Shown: positions 40,252 to 49,271 of the stretch, in pieces
How the letters are laid out: every line of letters starts with the position of its first letter
Numbering within the stretch: position 1 is the stretch's first letter
NCBI GenBank assembly: GCA_965261795.1
Contig: OZ253476.1
Span: 2,046,001-2,110,000 of the forward strand
DNA from: CBDCFV01 sp965261795
GTDB taxonomy: Bacteria; Chloroflexota; Dehalococcoidia; Lucifugimonadales; UBA3495
DNA length: 64,000 nucleotides
Direction: 5' to 3'
Notes under the pieces: model-generated
Told to the model about the DNA's origin: nothing
Databases searched by the model: none
What the model saw: the letters and a program-made list of their open reading frames with translations, nothing else
Translations under genes and position numbers: made by a program

Positions 40252-41175
40252 TTACGGTTCGATGGTCAACGGTTCCCGGACGCTATCGGCGGCGATCGCC
40301 AGCTCCATGGCGCAGATGGCGACCTCTATCTGGTCGTCGTCCGGCTGACGGGTGGTCATGCGTTGCAGCAACAGGCCGGGTGCGGCCAGCCACTTGCCCG
40401 CCAAGGTGCCTTGCAGCTTGCCGCTCAGCCGGATGATTTCATAGCTCATTCCCGCGATTACTGGGATTAACGCCAAATGGGACAAGATGCGCCATTCTAT
40501 GGAGGGGCGGCCCAGGAAGGCGAACACGACCACCGACACCAACACCACCGTAAGCAGGAAGGCCGTGCCGCAACGGGGATGAGGCGTCGGGAACTTGCGG
40601 ACGTTGGCAACCTCAAGCGGCAGCCCCGCCTCGTGGGTGTGGACGGCCATGTGCTCCGCACCATGATAAGCGAACACCCGCCGCAGGTCGCGGGACAGTC
40701 CCATCGCCCCAATATACCCCAGCAGTATCAGCAACCGCACCAGCCCTACCAGCAGGTTGCTGACATAGTCCGACCCAATCCAGCGGTCCAGGCCCCAATC
40801 GACTATCAGCAGCGGCAGCAGGAAGAACAGGCTAATGCCCAAGGCCAGCGAAAAGGCGAGCGTCGCCGCCATCACCCAAGGCGATATTTCCTTGGAGGCT
40901 TCGGACTGGTCCTCCTGAGCGGCCACGTTGGCGGAACGTTGCAACGCGTTAACGCCCAGGACCAGCGATTCCAGCAATACCAGCACTCCCCGTACAAAGG
41001 GAACACGACGCAACCGCCCAGTGTAAAGGCTGCTGAGTCGCTGGTGTTCTTGAAAGATGGTGCCGTCGGGGCGGCGTACTGCCAGCCCGAAGTGGTCCAC
41101 CCCCCGAATCATCACGCCTTCAATCACGGCCTGTCCGCCGTAGCTATGTGCGGGTTGATGGGCCAATGATGACAA
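40252..41175 (-). CDS. DUF1385 membrane protein (YqhQ type)
   Basis: 307 aa. The opening YGGQAVIEGVMIRG, the histidine-rich FAYHGAEHMAVHTHEAGLPL and FPTPHPRCGTAFLL are diagnostic of DUF1385/YqhQ. About four membrane helices occur (around residues 100-125, 140-160, 200-220 and 230-250). Function is unknown in bacteria. It follows rpmE, as in many Firmicutes and Chloroflexota. The start appears to be TTG at 41175; no strong ribosome site is visible, so a second TTG nine bases later is possible. Confidence 0.9.
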   Translation of the reverse strand: MSSLAHQPAHSYGGQAVIEGVMIRGVDHFGLAVRRPDGTIFQEHQRLSSLYTGRLRRVPFVRGVLVLLESLVLGVNALQRSANVAAQEDQSEASKEISPWVMAATLAFSLALGISLFFLLPLLIVDWGLDRWIGSDYVSNLLVGLVRLLILLGYIGAMGLSRDLRRVFAYHGAEHMAVHTHEAGLPLEVANVRKFPTPHPRCGTAFLLTVVLVSVVVFAFLGRPSIEWRILSHLALIPVIAGMSYEIIRLSGKLQGTLAGKWLAAPGLLLQRMTTRQPDDDQIEVAICAMELAIAADSVREPLTIEP

Positions 41176-41219
41176 ACCGAGGGGAGACTATACAGGACCG
41201 GAGCGTGATAACGGGGGTG

Positions 41220-41420
41220 TTATTGAAGGTTATAACGGCGCCGGAGCCTTTCAATGCGACCTTGGGTATCGACTACCCGTTGTTCGCCAGTGTAGAAGGG
41301 GTGGCAATTGCTGCAAACTTCAACCCGCATGGTGGGTTTGGTGGCCCCGGTATGGAACACATTGCCGCAGGAACAGGTTACCACCGCGTGGAAGAAGTGC
41401 GGGTGAGTATCAGTTTTCAT
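41220..41420 (-). CDS. rpmE: 50S ribosomal protein L31 (zinc type)
   Basis: 66 aa. CSCGNVFHTG and VEVCSNCHPFYTGEQRVVDT give the four-ligand zinc ribbon of C+ type L31, followed by the basic GRIERLRRRY tail. It lies in the rplU-rpmA-rpmE-DUF1385 run. Confidence 0.95.
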   Translation of the reverse strand: MKTDTHPHFFHAVVTCSCGNVFHTGATKPTMRVEVCSNCHPFYTGEQRVVDTQGRIERLRRRYNLQ

Positions 41421-41500
41421 TTCTCGCCGTCGATTAGCTTGAATTTGGAGGGTTCAGGATTTTCGTTCCAATCACGAAACCGAATGTGAGACCAAGGTTG

Positions 41501-41782
41501 CTACGCTGCTTGGGCCACGGCAGGAGCTTCAACGGGGTACACGCTTACCCGGCGCCGGCCTTTCGCCGCCCACTCGTATTTCACTTTGCCGTCGATCTTG
41601 GAGAACAGGGTGTAATCGCGGCCCAAACCAACGTTGACGCCGGGACGAATCCGCGTGCCGCGCTGCCGCACTATGATGCAGCCGCCGGTCACGCTCTCCC
41701 CACCGTACCGTTTGACGCCGAGACGCTTCGCATTACTGTCACGGCCGTTGCTGGTGCTGCCGCCGGCTTTCTTGTGGGCCAT
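41501..41782 (-). CDS. rpmA: 50S ribosomal protein L27
   Basis: 93 aa. MAHKKAGGSTSNGRDSNAKR, LGVKRYGGESVTGGCIIVRQRGT in part, and VGLGRDYTLFSKIDG are standard L27. The N-terminus begins directly with AHKK and needs no processing. It follows rplU by 43 bases. Confidence 0.97.
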   Translation of the reverse strand: MAHKKAGGSTSNGRDSNAKRLGVKRYGGESVTGGCIIVRQRGTRIRPGVNVGLGRDYTLFSKIDGKVKYEWAAKGRRRVSVYPVEAPAVAQAA

Positions 41783-41825
41783 TATCGTTCTCCCTAATGC
41801 TGCGCCGCCGTCCCCCGGTTCGAGG

Positions 41826-42149
41826 CTAGGACGCTTCTACCTTGATATCCTGTATCACCAGCCGAGTAAGGGGCTGCCGATGCCCTTTCTTGCGCCGGTA
41901 ACGTGTCTTGGCCTTGTATTTGAAGACCATCAGCTTACGGTCTTTGTATTGCGACGTCACACGGGCAACTACCTTGGCGCCCTGTACCAGTGGCGAGCCG
42001 AAAGTGACCTCGCCCCCGTCGGATACAACCAGAACTTCGCCGAATTCAGCGATGGTGTCCACTTCTGAAGGCAGCTTTTCCACGTCCAAAGTGTCGCCCG
42101 GCTTGACCCGGTATTGTTTGCCGCCAGTTTTGAATACTGCGTAATCCAT
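41826..42149 (-). CDS. rplU: 50S ribosomal protein L21
   Basis: 107 aa. MDYAVFKTGGKQYRVKPGD, LVQGAKVVARVTSQYKDRK and YRRKKGHRQPLTRLVI in the C-terminal part are typical of L21. It is the first gene of the L21-L27-L31 run; the divergent fakA gene lies about 215 bases away. Confidence 0.97.
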   Translation of the reverse strand: MDYAVFKTGGKQYRVKPGDTLDVEKLPSEVDTIAEFGEVLVVSDGGEVTFGSPLVQGAKVVARVTSQYKDRKLMVFKYKAKTRYRRKKGHRQPLTRLVIQDIKVEAS

Positions 42150-42247
42150 ATTATTACCCGAAGAGAATACTACGGTAGGCAGATTCCGTTGTCAAGGAGA
42201 ATTCAACGAAAACGCTGCGGGTTAACCCCATGGTTTGGCGTGGCACA

Positions 42248-42290
42248 GGGTTGGTATATGAAGGGTTGGTATATGAAGGGTTGGTATATG
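42248..42290. repeat. 15-bp tandem repeat in the rplU-fakA divergent region
   Basis: gggttggtatatgaa begins at 42248, 42263 and 42278 (last copy ends gataggat). Each unit carries a TTGGTA and a TATGAA/T, resembling -35 and -10 boxes, with 15 bases between a TTGGTA and the next unit's -10-like hexamer. Copy number could alter promoter spacing. Confidence 0.85.
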
Positions 42291-42364
42291 ATAGGATAAG
42301 ATTAATACAAGTATTGCTTGAGAGACGATGGTACCCTACATACTCTTTTCCGGGAAATCCACTG

Positions 42365-44002
42365 ATGCCACACCTTACCGCAGATGACCTGAGGCAAGCC
42401 TTTGCGGCAGGGACCGAGGCGCTAGCGGAACACCGGGACGCTATCAACGCCTTGAACGTCTTCCCCGTTCCCGACGGAGACACCGGGACCAACATGCTGT
42501 TGACCATGCGCACCACCATGGAGCATTGCCCGACAGCCAACGGCAAGACTATCGGAGAGGTGGCGTACGAGCTTGCAGACGGAGCTTTTTGGGGCGCCCG
42601 CGGCAACAGCGGCGTTATTCTGTCCCAATTCCTCAAGGGTTTTACCCAAGCGTTCAAGTCATTGGAAGTTGGCCGTGGCAGCGACTTGGCCCGAGCATTC
42701 CACGACGGGCAAGAGGCCGCCTACGGGGCGGTGGGAAAGCCGGTGGAAGGGACTATGCTCACTGTCATGGCGAGCCTTGCATCGGCGGTGCAGACGTCGC
42801 TCGACCAGGATGGCGAGGAAGACCCGATAACTCTGTGGCAAACAGCCTTCGAGTCCGGCACGGAAGCGATGGCGCTTACTCCAACCCAACTACCAGTTTT
42901 GAGAGAGGCAGGAGTCGTCGACGCGGGCGGCATGGGCGTAGTCGTTTTCTTGGGCGGCGCACTTGGTTACCTGAAAGGGCGCGACGGGGGAGAGTTGGCT
43001 TCCGTGGTGGCGAGCGGCTACCTGACTCCGTCATCGGAGAGCCGGCCTTCACTGGATGCGCACTACTTGGACTCGGTAGAGCACAGCGATTGGGGCTACT
43101 GCACCCAGTTCGTGATCGCGGGCGAGTCCCTGGTTCCGGAAGCAATCCGGGGTGACTTCGCGGGAATGTCCGACTCGGCAGTCGTGATAGGAGACGAGGA
43201 AAGGGTGCGGGTCCACGTGCACTTGCTTGACCCCGGCCCGGCCCTGTCCTACGGCGCAGCTCTTGGGCAACTGAGCCAGATCGACATCCAGAACATGACC
43301 GAGCAAAACCAAGGGTTCGTCGCCGGTCACCGGGAAACTCCCAAGGGTGAAGCTCTCGCCGTGGTCACCGTTGCCCCCGGTGACGGGTTGGCCAACCTGT
43401 TTCGTGAAATAGGCTGCTCGGCGGTCGTCAGCGGCGGACAGACCATGAATCCCAGTGTGAAAGAAATACTTGACGCGGTCCAAGCCGTGGGCGCCGATGA
43501 CACGATCATCCTCCCAAACAACAAGAACGTGGCGTTTGCCGCCCAACAAGCCGCCGAGATGACGCCGGGAGTGCATGTCGTCCCTTCCGAGTCGACTCCC
43601 CAAGGGGTCGCCGCATTGCTCGCGTTCAATCCCGCCGAACCAGTGGAGCAAAACATAGCTGCAATGGACGCCGCACGCTTGGCCGTAGTAACCATAGAGG
43701 TCACCCAAGCGGTGCGTCCGGTTGCTATCAACGGGTTGCAAGTAGACGAAGGTGATTACATAGGCTTGCGCAACAGCGACTTGGTTGCGGTTGGCGAGAC
43801 TTCCAAGGACGCCTTGGTATGCGTGTTGGCTATGGTTGACTTGTCCGACGAGTCGGTCGTTACGCTGTACTTGGGGGCTGATACGCCGTGGGAGGACGGG
43901 GAAGGACTGCAACAGGAGTTGGAGTCAAAGATACCGGGAATGCAAGTGGACCTGGTCTACGGCGGCCAGCCGTATTATCACTATCTGGCATCGGTGGAGT
44001 AG
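42365..44002 (+). CDS. fakA: DAK2-domain kinase, fatty acid kinase subunit A type
   Basis: 545 aa. The DhaL-like kinase domain shows NALNVFPVPDGDTGTNMLLT (three Asp for Mg-ATP), and GARGNSGVILSQFLKGF. After a middle domain the C-terminal part has ADDTIILPNNKNVAFAAQQAAE. Length and order match FakA, which phosphorylates fatty acids held by a DegV-type FakB. The DegV gene follows 11 bases later, which supports the assignment. The ATG at 42365 is chosen by family alignment; a longer frame reaching back to 42230 only translates the 15-bp repeats. Confidence 0.88.
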   Translation: MPHLTADDLRQAFAAGTEALAEHRDAINALNVFPVPDGDTGTNMLLTMRTTMEHCPTANGKTIGEVAYELADGAFWGARGNSGVILSQFLKGFTQAFKSLEVGRGSDLARAFHDGQEAAYGAVGKPVEGTMLTVMASLASAVQTSLDQDGEEDPITLWQTAFESGTEAMALTPTQLPVLREAGVVDAGGMGVVVFLGGALGYLKGRDGGELASVVASGYLTPSSESRPSLDAHYLDSVEHSDWGYCTQFVIAGESLVPEAIRGDFAGMSDSAVVIGDEERVRVHVHLLDPGPALSYGAALGQLSQIDIQNMTEQNQGFVAGHRETPKGEALAVVTVAPGDGLANLFREIGCSAVVSGGQTMNPSVKEILDAVQAVGADDTIILPNNKNVAFAAQQAAEMTPGVHVVPSESTPQGVAALLAFNPAEPVEQNIAAMDAARLAVVTIEVTQAVRPVAINGLQVDEGDYIGLRNSDLVAVGETSKDALVCVLAMVDLSDESVVTLYLGADTPWEDGEGLQQELESKIPGMQVDLVYGGQPYYHYLASVE

Positions 44003-44013
44003 AAGCAGATCTT

Positions 44014-44850
44014 ATGGCGATAAAGATAGTTACCGACAGTGCGGCTGACCTGCCGCCGGAGTTGGCGGAGCGTTTGGGCATAACGGTAGTGCCCTGTTAT
44101 GTGGTGATGGACGACGTCAATTACCGGGACGGTGTGGACATATTCGCCGACGAATTTTATGGCCGCTTGGCTTCCAGCCCCCGGTTGCCTACTACGGCCC
44201 AACCTTCTGTGGCCGACTTCCGCACCGTGTACGAGGAGTTGACCGGTCAAGGTCATAGCATCCTGTCTATCCACATAACCGGCAAACTCAGCGGCACTTT
44301 TAACTCCGCTGAACAAGCTAAGGCCTTGCTGGGAGACGCGGCGGACATCCGAGTCGTAGACTCGCGGCTTGCTTCCGTCCCCCTCGGTCTCAACGTAGCA
44401 ACCGCGGCCCGGCTGGCCGGAGAAGGCAAGTTGATGGATGAGGTTGCCGATCAATTGGACCGCGACCTGGCGGCAACCAGTTGCTTTTTCCTGCTGGATA
44501 CCCTGGAGCTATTGCAGAAAGGAGGGCGTATCGGCAAGGCCCAAGCCTTCCTGGGGTCGATACTAAGCGTCAAGCCTATACTGGGAATGCACGACGGGGA
44601 GGTTATGCCCCTTGAACGTCCCCGCAACTTGCAGAGAGGGATGCGCCGCTTGGCGGAACTGGCCCGCGGCGTTGCACCAGTGAAGAGCATGGGAGTCGTT
44701 TACAGCACCGACCAAGGCATGGCCGACCGCCTGCGAGCGGACCTTTCCGACCTGTTTCCCGAGTCTGAAACTATAACCGCACGGTTTGGGTCCGCCTTGG
44801 GAACGTATGTTGGCCCCAACGCCGTGGGCGTCGCATTGGTCGGCTCATAG
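44014..44850 (+). CDS. DegV-family fatty acid-binding protein (FakB type)
   Basis: 278 aa. IKIVTDSAADLPPELAERLG, TTAQPSVADF, ILSIHITGKLSGTFNSAEQA and LETLELLQKGGRIGKA-like LDTLELLQKGGRIGKAQAF are diagnostic for DegV. The Thr/Ser and Arg residues contact the fatty-acid carboxylate. It acts with the adjacent FakA to make acyl-phosphate for phospholipid synthesis. The ATG at 44014 starts 11 bases after fakA. Confidence 0.92.
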   Translation: MAIKIVTDSAADLPPELAERLGITVVPCYVVMDDVNYRDGVDIFADEFYGRLASSPRLPTTAQPSVADFRTVYEELTGQGHSILSIHITGKLSGTFNSAEQAKALLGDAADIRVVDSRLASVPLGLNVATAARLAGEGKLMDEVADQLDRDLAATSCFFLLDTLELLQKGGRIGKAQAFLGSILSVKPILGMHDGEVMPLERPRNLQRGMRRLAELARGVAPVKSMGVVYSTDQGMADRLRADLSDLFPESETITARFGSALGTYVGPNAVGVALVGS

Positions 44851-44886
44851 CCTTTTCTGCACTGCGTCTCACCCGGTTACACGAGG

Positions 44887-45708
44887 ATGGCTATGACCAG
44901 CAGACCGGCCCCACGAAAACCGTCCGCCCCGCCCGGAAAGCGGTTCATCCCGCCCCCGCGAATACCTTTTGACCCGGGCGACGGCAAGTTTCCGGTATTT
45001 CCACCCAGGGGCGACATGCAGAACCCTATCTACCTTCACGACCTGGGCTACCAAGCAGTCCTGCGCCGCCACTTCGGGTCGCCGGAGACCACCATCGTCC
45101 TGGGAGAGGTCCCCGTAGGCCGGGACTTGAGTCAGCGCCGTGGCCTGCGCGTCCCCGACCTGCTGATTGCCTTCAGAGTGGACCGGCGCAGGATCATCAC
45201 GGACCGGGGTTACTCCATTGAGCAATGGGGCAAGGCGCCGGACTTTGTGCTGGAAATAGCCTCCAAGAACACCGCCGAGAACGACGTTACTGGTAAGCGG
45301 GATGACTACGCCGCTTTCGGGATACCCGAGTACTGGCGCTTTGACCCGTCTGGCGGCGAGTATTATCCGGCTGGCTTGGCCGGCGACCGGCTGGTTGACG
45401 GGGTGTATCAGCCCATCAGCATTGTGAGAGTAGATGAGTTCCACCCGTGGGGACACAGCGGCATCTTGGGCTTGGACCTGTGCTGGGAAGAGGGATGGCT
45501 TCGTTGGTATGACCCGGCGGTGCGGCAGTACCTGCGGACGCACGATGAGGAAGCCGAGGCAAGCCTGGCTGCCCTGGACGAGCGGGACGCGGAGCGCAGA
45601 TCCCGCCTAGCCGCCTTGGAAGAGCGGGATGTGGAACGTGCGGCTCGCTTGGCGGCCGAGGAGCGGATGCGGGAGATGGAAGCCGAGATCAGGCGCTTGC
45701 GGGGTTAG
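44887..45708 (+). CDS. Uma2-family protein with C-terminal coiled coil
   Basis: 273 aa. GLRVPDLLIAF (Asp) and PDFVLEIASKNTAENDVTGKR (Glu-x-x-Lys) form the nuclease-like core, followed by YAAFGIPEYWRFDP. The last 60 residues are a charged coiled coil with repeated DERDAERRSRLAALEERD units. Uma2 genes are often multicopy in this lineage; the one at 17551 is distantly related. An ATG pair at 44887/44893 is available. It lies between fakB and recG without clear functional tie. Confidence 0.85.
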   Translation: MAMTSRPAPRKPSAPPGKRFIPPPRIPFDPGDGKFPVFPPRGDMQNPIYLHDLGYQAVLRRHFGSPETTIVLGEVPVGRDLSQRRGLRVPDLLIAFRVDRRRIITDRGYSIEQWGKAPDFVLEIASKNTAENDVTGKRDDYAAFGIPEYWRFDPSGGEYYPAGLAGDRLVDGVYQPISIVRVDEFHPWGHSGILGLDLCWEEGWLRWYDPAVRQYLRTHDEEAEASLAALDERDAERRSRLAALEERDVERAARLAAEERMREMEAEIRRLRG

Positions 45709-45839
45709 GGCGGGCCCGTCGTAGCTTTCATTTGCTCAAGGAGCTATACAAAGTTGTCCGTTCTCGATAGTGATGGTGTGATCGAAGAGCGGGGGTGGGG
45801 TGTGAGCGGAAGCTGCCTGGAGCAGCCAAGATTCAGTGA

Positions 45840-45845
45840 TATACT
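45840..45845 (+). promoter_or_regulatory. -10 box of recG, near-leaderless
   Basis: TATACT in the context GTGATATACTCG ends nine bases before the recG ATG. No Shine-Dalgarno precedes the ATG, so the message is probably almost leaderless. Confidence 0.45.
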
Positions 45846-45854
45846 CGCATTCCC

Positions 45855-48374
45855 ATGACTTCACTCTCTAAAACCGCTCCGCACCGGCTTCAGACCTTCC
45901 TCAAAATCCTCGACTTGGAAGAGAGTAAGGGGTTTGACAACGAGGCCGTCATCGGGGGCATGGACGAGTTTACTCAACCATTAGCCGAGGAAATGGCCGC
46001 CTACACGGGCGACGAGGAACTGGTCCAAGGACTACTGAAAAGACCCTACTCCCGTCTGACCATGGACCAACGGAGACGGTGGGCCAACCGCTGGCGTGAG
46101 GTGCTTAACGACCAGACTATCGGCCAAGCGCCGCATGTTGCCACCGAGGGAGTCCCCCGTCATCCATCGCAAGCTCCCGTCAAGCCCGAGGCTGACGTAA
46201 AAAAGTCGGCAAAAGCGCCGTCAGAGCATCGACCTCCTCCGTCAGGACTGACGGTAGACTCTCCCATTGACCGCCTGCGGGGCGTTGACGCCAAGCTCAC
46301 GGCAAAGTTCAAACGATTGGAAGTCGCCGCGATTCGGGACCTGCTTTACCTGTTCCCGCGGCGGCACCTCGACTACTCCAAAATCACCACCATATCCGAA
46401 GTGTCCTACGATGAGCCGTGCACCGTGGTGGGCACGGTATGGGAGGCGCGGGCGGTCAAGCAGGGACCGAAGGGAAACCGGACCGATACCGAGGCCGTGC
46501 TGGGCGACGAGACGGGCAACGTCAGGGTGGTCTGGTTCGGCCAACGGTACATGGCCCAAACATTGAAACCCAACACCCGAATAGCGATCAGCGGCAAACC
46601 GGAGGTGTTCAGAGGGCAGTTGGTTTTCAGTTCTCCCGACTACGAGATTCTGGACCAAGGGCAACAACCTATCCACACCGGGCGGCAGGTGCCGATCTAT
46701 CCTCTGACCGAGGGGCTGACGGGTCGCAACGTGCGGCGCATCGTGTGGCAGGCCCTCCGGGAGTGGCTGGGGGGAATCGACGACTTTTTACCGCAGGAAT
46801 TGTTGTCCCGCACGGGTCTGCCGCCGCTCCGCGAGGCCATTCAACAGGCCCACTACCCCGATAACATGGCAGCGTGGGAAAGCGCCCGTCGGAGGCTGGC
46901 ATTTGATGAGTTGCTCACCCTCCAGTTGGCTGTCCAAGGCCGGAAACGCCACCTGAGCGACGAAATGCCTGGCGTGCCGATAGCCATCGACGCCCAAGTG
47001 CTCTCAGGGTTCTACGAGTCCCTTCCCTTTCCCTTAACCGGCGCCCAGAAGCGGTGCATAGGTCAGATCCTGGGAGACTTGCACCGGGGTACACCCGCGA
47101 TGAACCGGCTGTTGCAGGGAGAGGTAGGGAGCGGCAAGACCGTGGTGGCGTTGGCCGCGCTGTTGGCAGTGGCCGCCGCCGGTTACCAGGGGGCCGTAAT
47201 GGCGCCCACAGAGATACTGGCAGAGCAGCATTTCCGCACCGTGGGGAACCTGTTGTCCGGCTTGTCCCGCCCGGTGCAGGACGACAACCTGGTGACGGTA
47301 TATCTGAAGACCTTGGGCAGGCCCGTATCGGTCGGCTTGCTGACCGGCAGCACCCGCCGTTCCGTGAGACGGGAGCTTACCCAGATGGCCGCCGCCGGGA
47401 CGCTGGACCTGATGATTGGCACCCACGCATTGATTCAGCCGGACGTAGAGTTGCCCAAGTTGGCCTTGGCCGTGGCCGACGAGCAACACCGGTTCGGGGT
47501 GCTGCAACGCTCCGCTCTCAGACAGAGAGGGGCCGAAGTCCCCCATACCCTCGTCATGTCCGCTACTCCCATTCCCCGCACTCTTTCGTTGACTCTCTAC
47601 GGCGACCTGGACATTTCAACCATTGACGAACTGCCGGCGGGCCGGCAGGAGGTTGCCACCAGGTTGCTGGACCCGGAACAACGGAATGCGGCTTACGGGT
47701 TTGTCCGAAAACAGGTGGAAGCCGGGCGACAGACCTTCGTGATTTGTCCCTTGGTGGATGAGTCGGAGGCCATCGAGTCCAAGGCGGCTACCGAAGAGTA
47801 CAAACGGTTGTCTCAGGATGTGTTTCCCGACCTGCGGTTGGGACTGCTCCACGGTCGGATGTCTTCCAAGGACAAGGACCGGGTGATGAGGCAGTTCCGG
47901 GACGGGGAACTGGACATCCTGGTCTCGACTGCCGTGGTGGAGGTTGGGATTGACGTTGCCAATGCCACCGTTATGCTGATTGAAGGCGCAGACCGTTTCG
48001 GCTTGGCCCAACTGCACCAGTTCCGCGGCAGGGTGGGACGCGGAGAGCATAGGAGCTACTGTCTCCTGCTGTCCGATTCACCCTCCGGGACAGCCAAGGA
48101 GCGGCTGGCTGCCTTGGCCGAGATACACGACGGGTTCCAACTGGCCGAAGTCGACTTGGAACTCCGGGGGCCGGGGGACTTCTTCGGCACCCGCCAGAGC
48201 GGGTTGCCCAACCTGCGCATGGCCCAACTGTCGGACCGGCGGTTGCTGGAGGCGGCACGGGATGAAGCCTCGCGAATTATGAAGGAAGACCCCGGCTTGA
48301 CCGCCCCGGTCCATGCCGCCCTGGCGGCGCAAGTCCAGCGGTTCCAGGAGCGGGTCAATGTCGAGGCGGGTTAG
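45855..48374 (+). CDS. recG: ATP-dependent DNA helicase RecG
   Basis: 839 aa. The wedge/OB domain (LRGVDAKLTAKFKRL, YLFPRRHLDYSK, VRVVWFGQRY) precedes a superfamily 2 helicase with LLQGEVGSGKTVVALAALLA (Walker A), VADEQHRFGVLQRSALR (DEQH box), VMSATPIPRTLSLTLYGDLD, STAVVEVGIDVANATVMLIE and HQFRGRVGRGEHRSYCLLL. It remodels stalled replication forks. The N-terminal extension of about 130 residues is longer than in E. coli but common in Chloroflexota. It is convergent with the next gene, overlapping it by four bases at their 3' ends. Confidence 0.96.
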   Translation: MTSLSKTAPHRLQTFLKILDLEESKGFDNEAVIGGMDEFTQPLAEEMAAYTGDEELVQGLLKRPYSRLTMDQRRRWANRWREVLNDQTIGQAPHVATEGVPRHPSQAPVKPEADVKKSAKAPSEHRPPPSGLTVDSPIDRLRGVDAKLTAKFKRLEVAAIRDLLYLFPRRHLDYSKITTISEVSYDEPCTVVGTVWEARAVKQGPKGNRTDTEAVLGDETGNVRVVWFGQRYMAQTLKPNTRIAISGKPEVFRGQLVFSSPDYEILDQGQQPIHTGRQVPIYPLTEGLTGRNVRRIVWQALREWLGGIDDFLPQELLSRTGLPPLREAIQQAHYPDNMAAWESARRRLAFDELLTLQLAVQGRKRHLSDEMPGVPIAIDAQVLSGFYESLPFPLTGAQKRCIGQILGDLHRGTPAMNRLLQGEVGSGKTVVALAALLAVAAAGYQGAVMAPTEILAEQHFRTVGNLLSGLSRPVQDDNLVTVYLKTLGRPVSVGLLTGSTRRSVRRELTQMAAAGTLDLMIGTHALIQPDVELPKLALAVADEQHRFGVLQRSALRQRGAEVPHTLVMSATPIPRTLSLTLYGDLDISTIDELPAGRQEVATRLLDPEQRNAAYGFVRKQVEAGRQTFVICPLVDESEAIESKAATEEYKRLSQDVFPDLRLGLLHGRMSSKDKDRVMRQFRDGELDILVSTAVVEVGIDVANATVMLIEGADRFGLAQLHQFRGRVGRGEHRSYCLLLSDSPSGTAKERLAALAEIHDGFQLAEVDLELRGPGDFFGTRQSGLPNLRMAQLSDRRLLEAARDEASRIMKEDPGLTAPVHAALAAQVQRFQERVNVEAG

Positions 48375-49129
48375 AGAAGCTCCTCCAGGCCCGGGATGCC
48401 GTCCCCCTCAGCAAGGATGAAACTTTCGTCTCCCAGAAACGCCCAGTCGAAGGCCTTGGAGACTATTTGCTTGCACTCTGCGCCGTCAAAGCGGTGCCCG
48501 CAGTCCGGCGCCCGGCGCAAATGCAGCGAACGAGCCTCCATTGGGCCGACTTGCAGCACGTAGGCCAGGAATCCAGCCATCGGGTCTTTGCCGCCGTAGA
48601 CCAAGTAGATGTCGCCGGCGAATTGCTCGATTCCGGCATAAAAAGGATCGCCAACGCTGTCGTAGGTGGAAAGAAGCAATATCCGTTGCACTTGGGGGTA
48701 ACGGAACGCCACCGCCCCCACCGTCGAACCGCCGGAAGAGAAGCCTGACAAATAGACGGCTGGGGATGCCGTTCCGCATAGCTCCACCGCGTTTTCCAGG
48801 CTGTAGTCGATGGCGTGGGCCAGGCTGTCTATCAGCAGTTGGTTCCAGCTTGCCCCTTTATGGGAATAAGGTTCCCAAGGCAACTGCACCTGTCCGTCGG
48901 GCCGCGGCGCGTTATAGGTGACCATGGTAGCCGCCCTCTGCTCTTGAAGGCGTGCAGCCAGGTTCATCCAGCGGTTGTCCCGGCCGTCTTTCAACTCGCC
49001 GGAGCCGGGTGAGTTAACGATGATGAGTTCAGAAGACGTTGGATAGGCTGATATGGGCACTTCGTAACCGATGGTTTCTCCCCGGTAGTCCAGCGCCTCC
49101 CCGGTTAACACCGTTTCTATTCGTTCCAT
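48371..49129 (-). CDS. Alpha/beta hydrolase-like protein
   Basis: 252 aa. SGFSSGGSTVGAVA is the nucleophile elbow, IYLVYGGKDPMAG holds a likely acid residue, and APDCGHRFDGAE the likely catalytic His. The overall pattern is that of a serine hydrolase; the substrate is unknown. It is convergent with recG and ends four bases inside it. Confidence 0.7.
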   Translation of the reverse strand: MERIETVLTGEALDYRGETIGYEVPISAYPTSSELIIVNSPGSGELKDGRDNRWMNLAARLQEQRAATMVTYNAPRPDGQVQLPWEPYSHKGASWNQLLIDSLAHAIDYSLENAVELCGTASPAVYLSGFSSGGSTVGAVAFRYPQVQRILLLSTYDSVGDPFYAGIEQFAGDIYLVYGGKDPMAGFLAYVLQVGPMEARSLHLRRAPDCGHRFDGAECKQIVSKAFDWAFLGDESFILAEGDGIPGLEELL

Positions 49130-49271
49130 CGCTCCTCTGCGTCATCGCGTTTTCTGGTGTCTCCAGACAAGTTGCATTATAGATTGCCGGTCACTTGCCA
49201 TCATAGCCGCAGCCTGCCCGGGAACCACGGCGGGAATGGTAAAATACCATACCCTCCCCAGCCGAGGCGCA

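Noticed and set aside
42230..42364. N-terminal extension of fakA
   Set aside because: It encodes the 15-bp repeats (GLVYEGLVYE) and lies upstream of the family's normal start.
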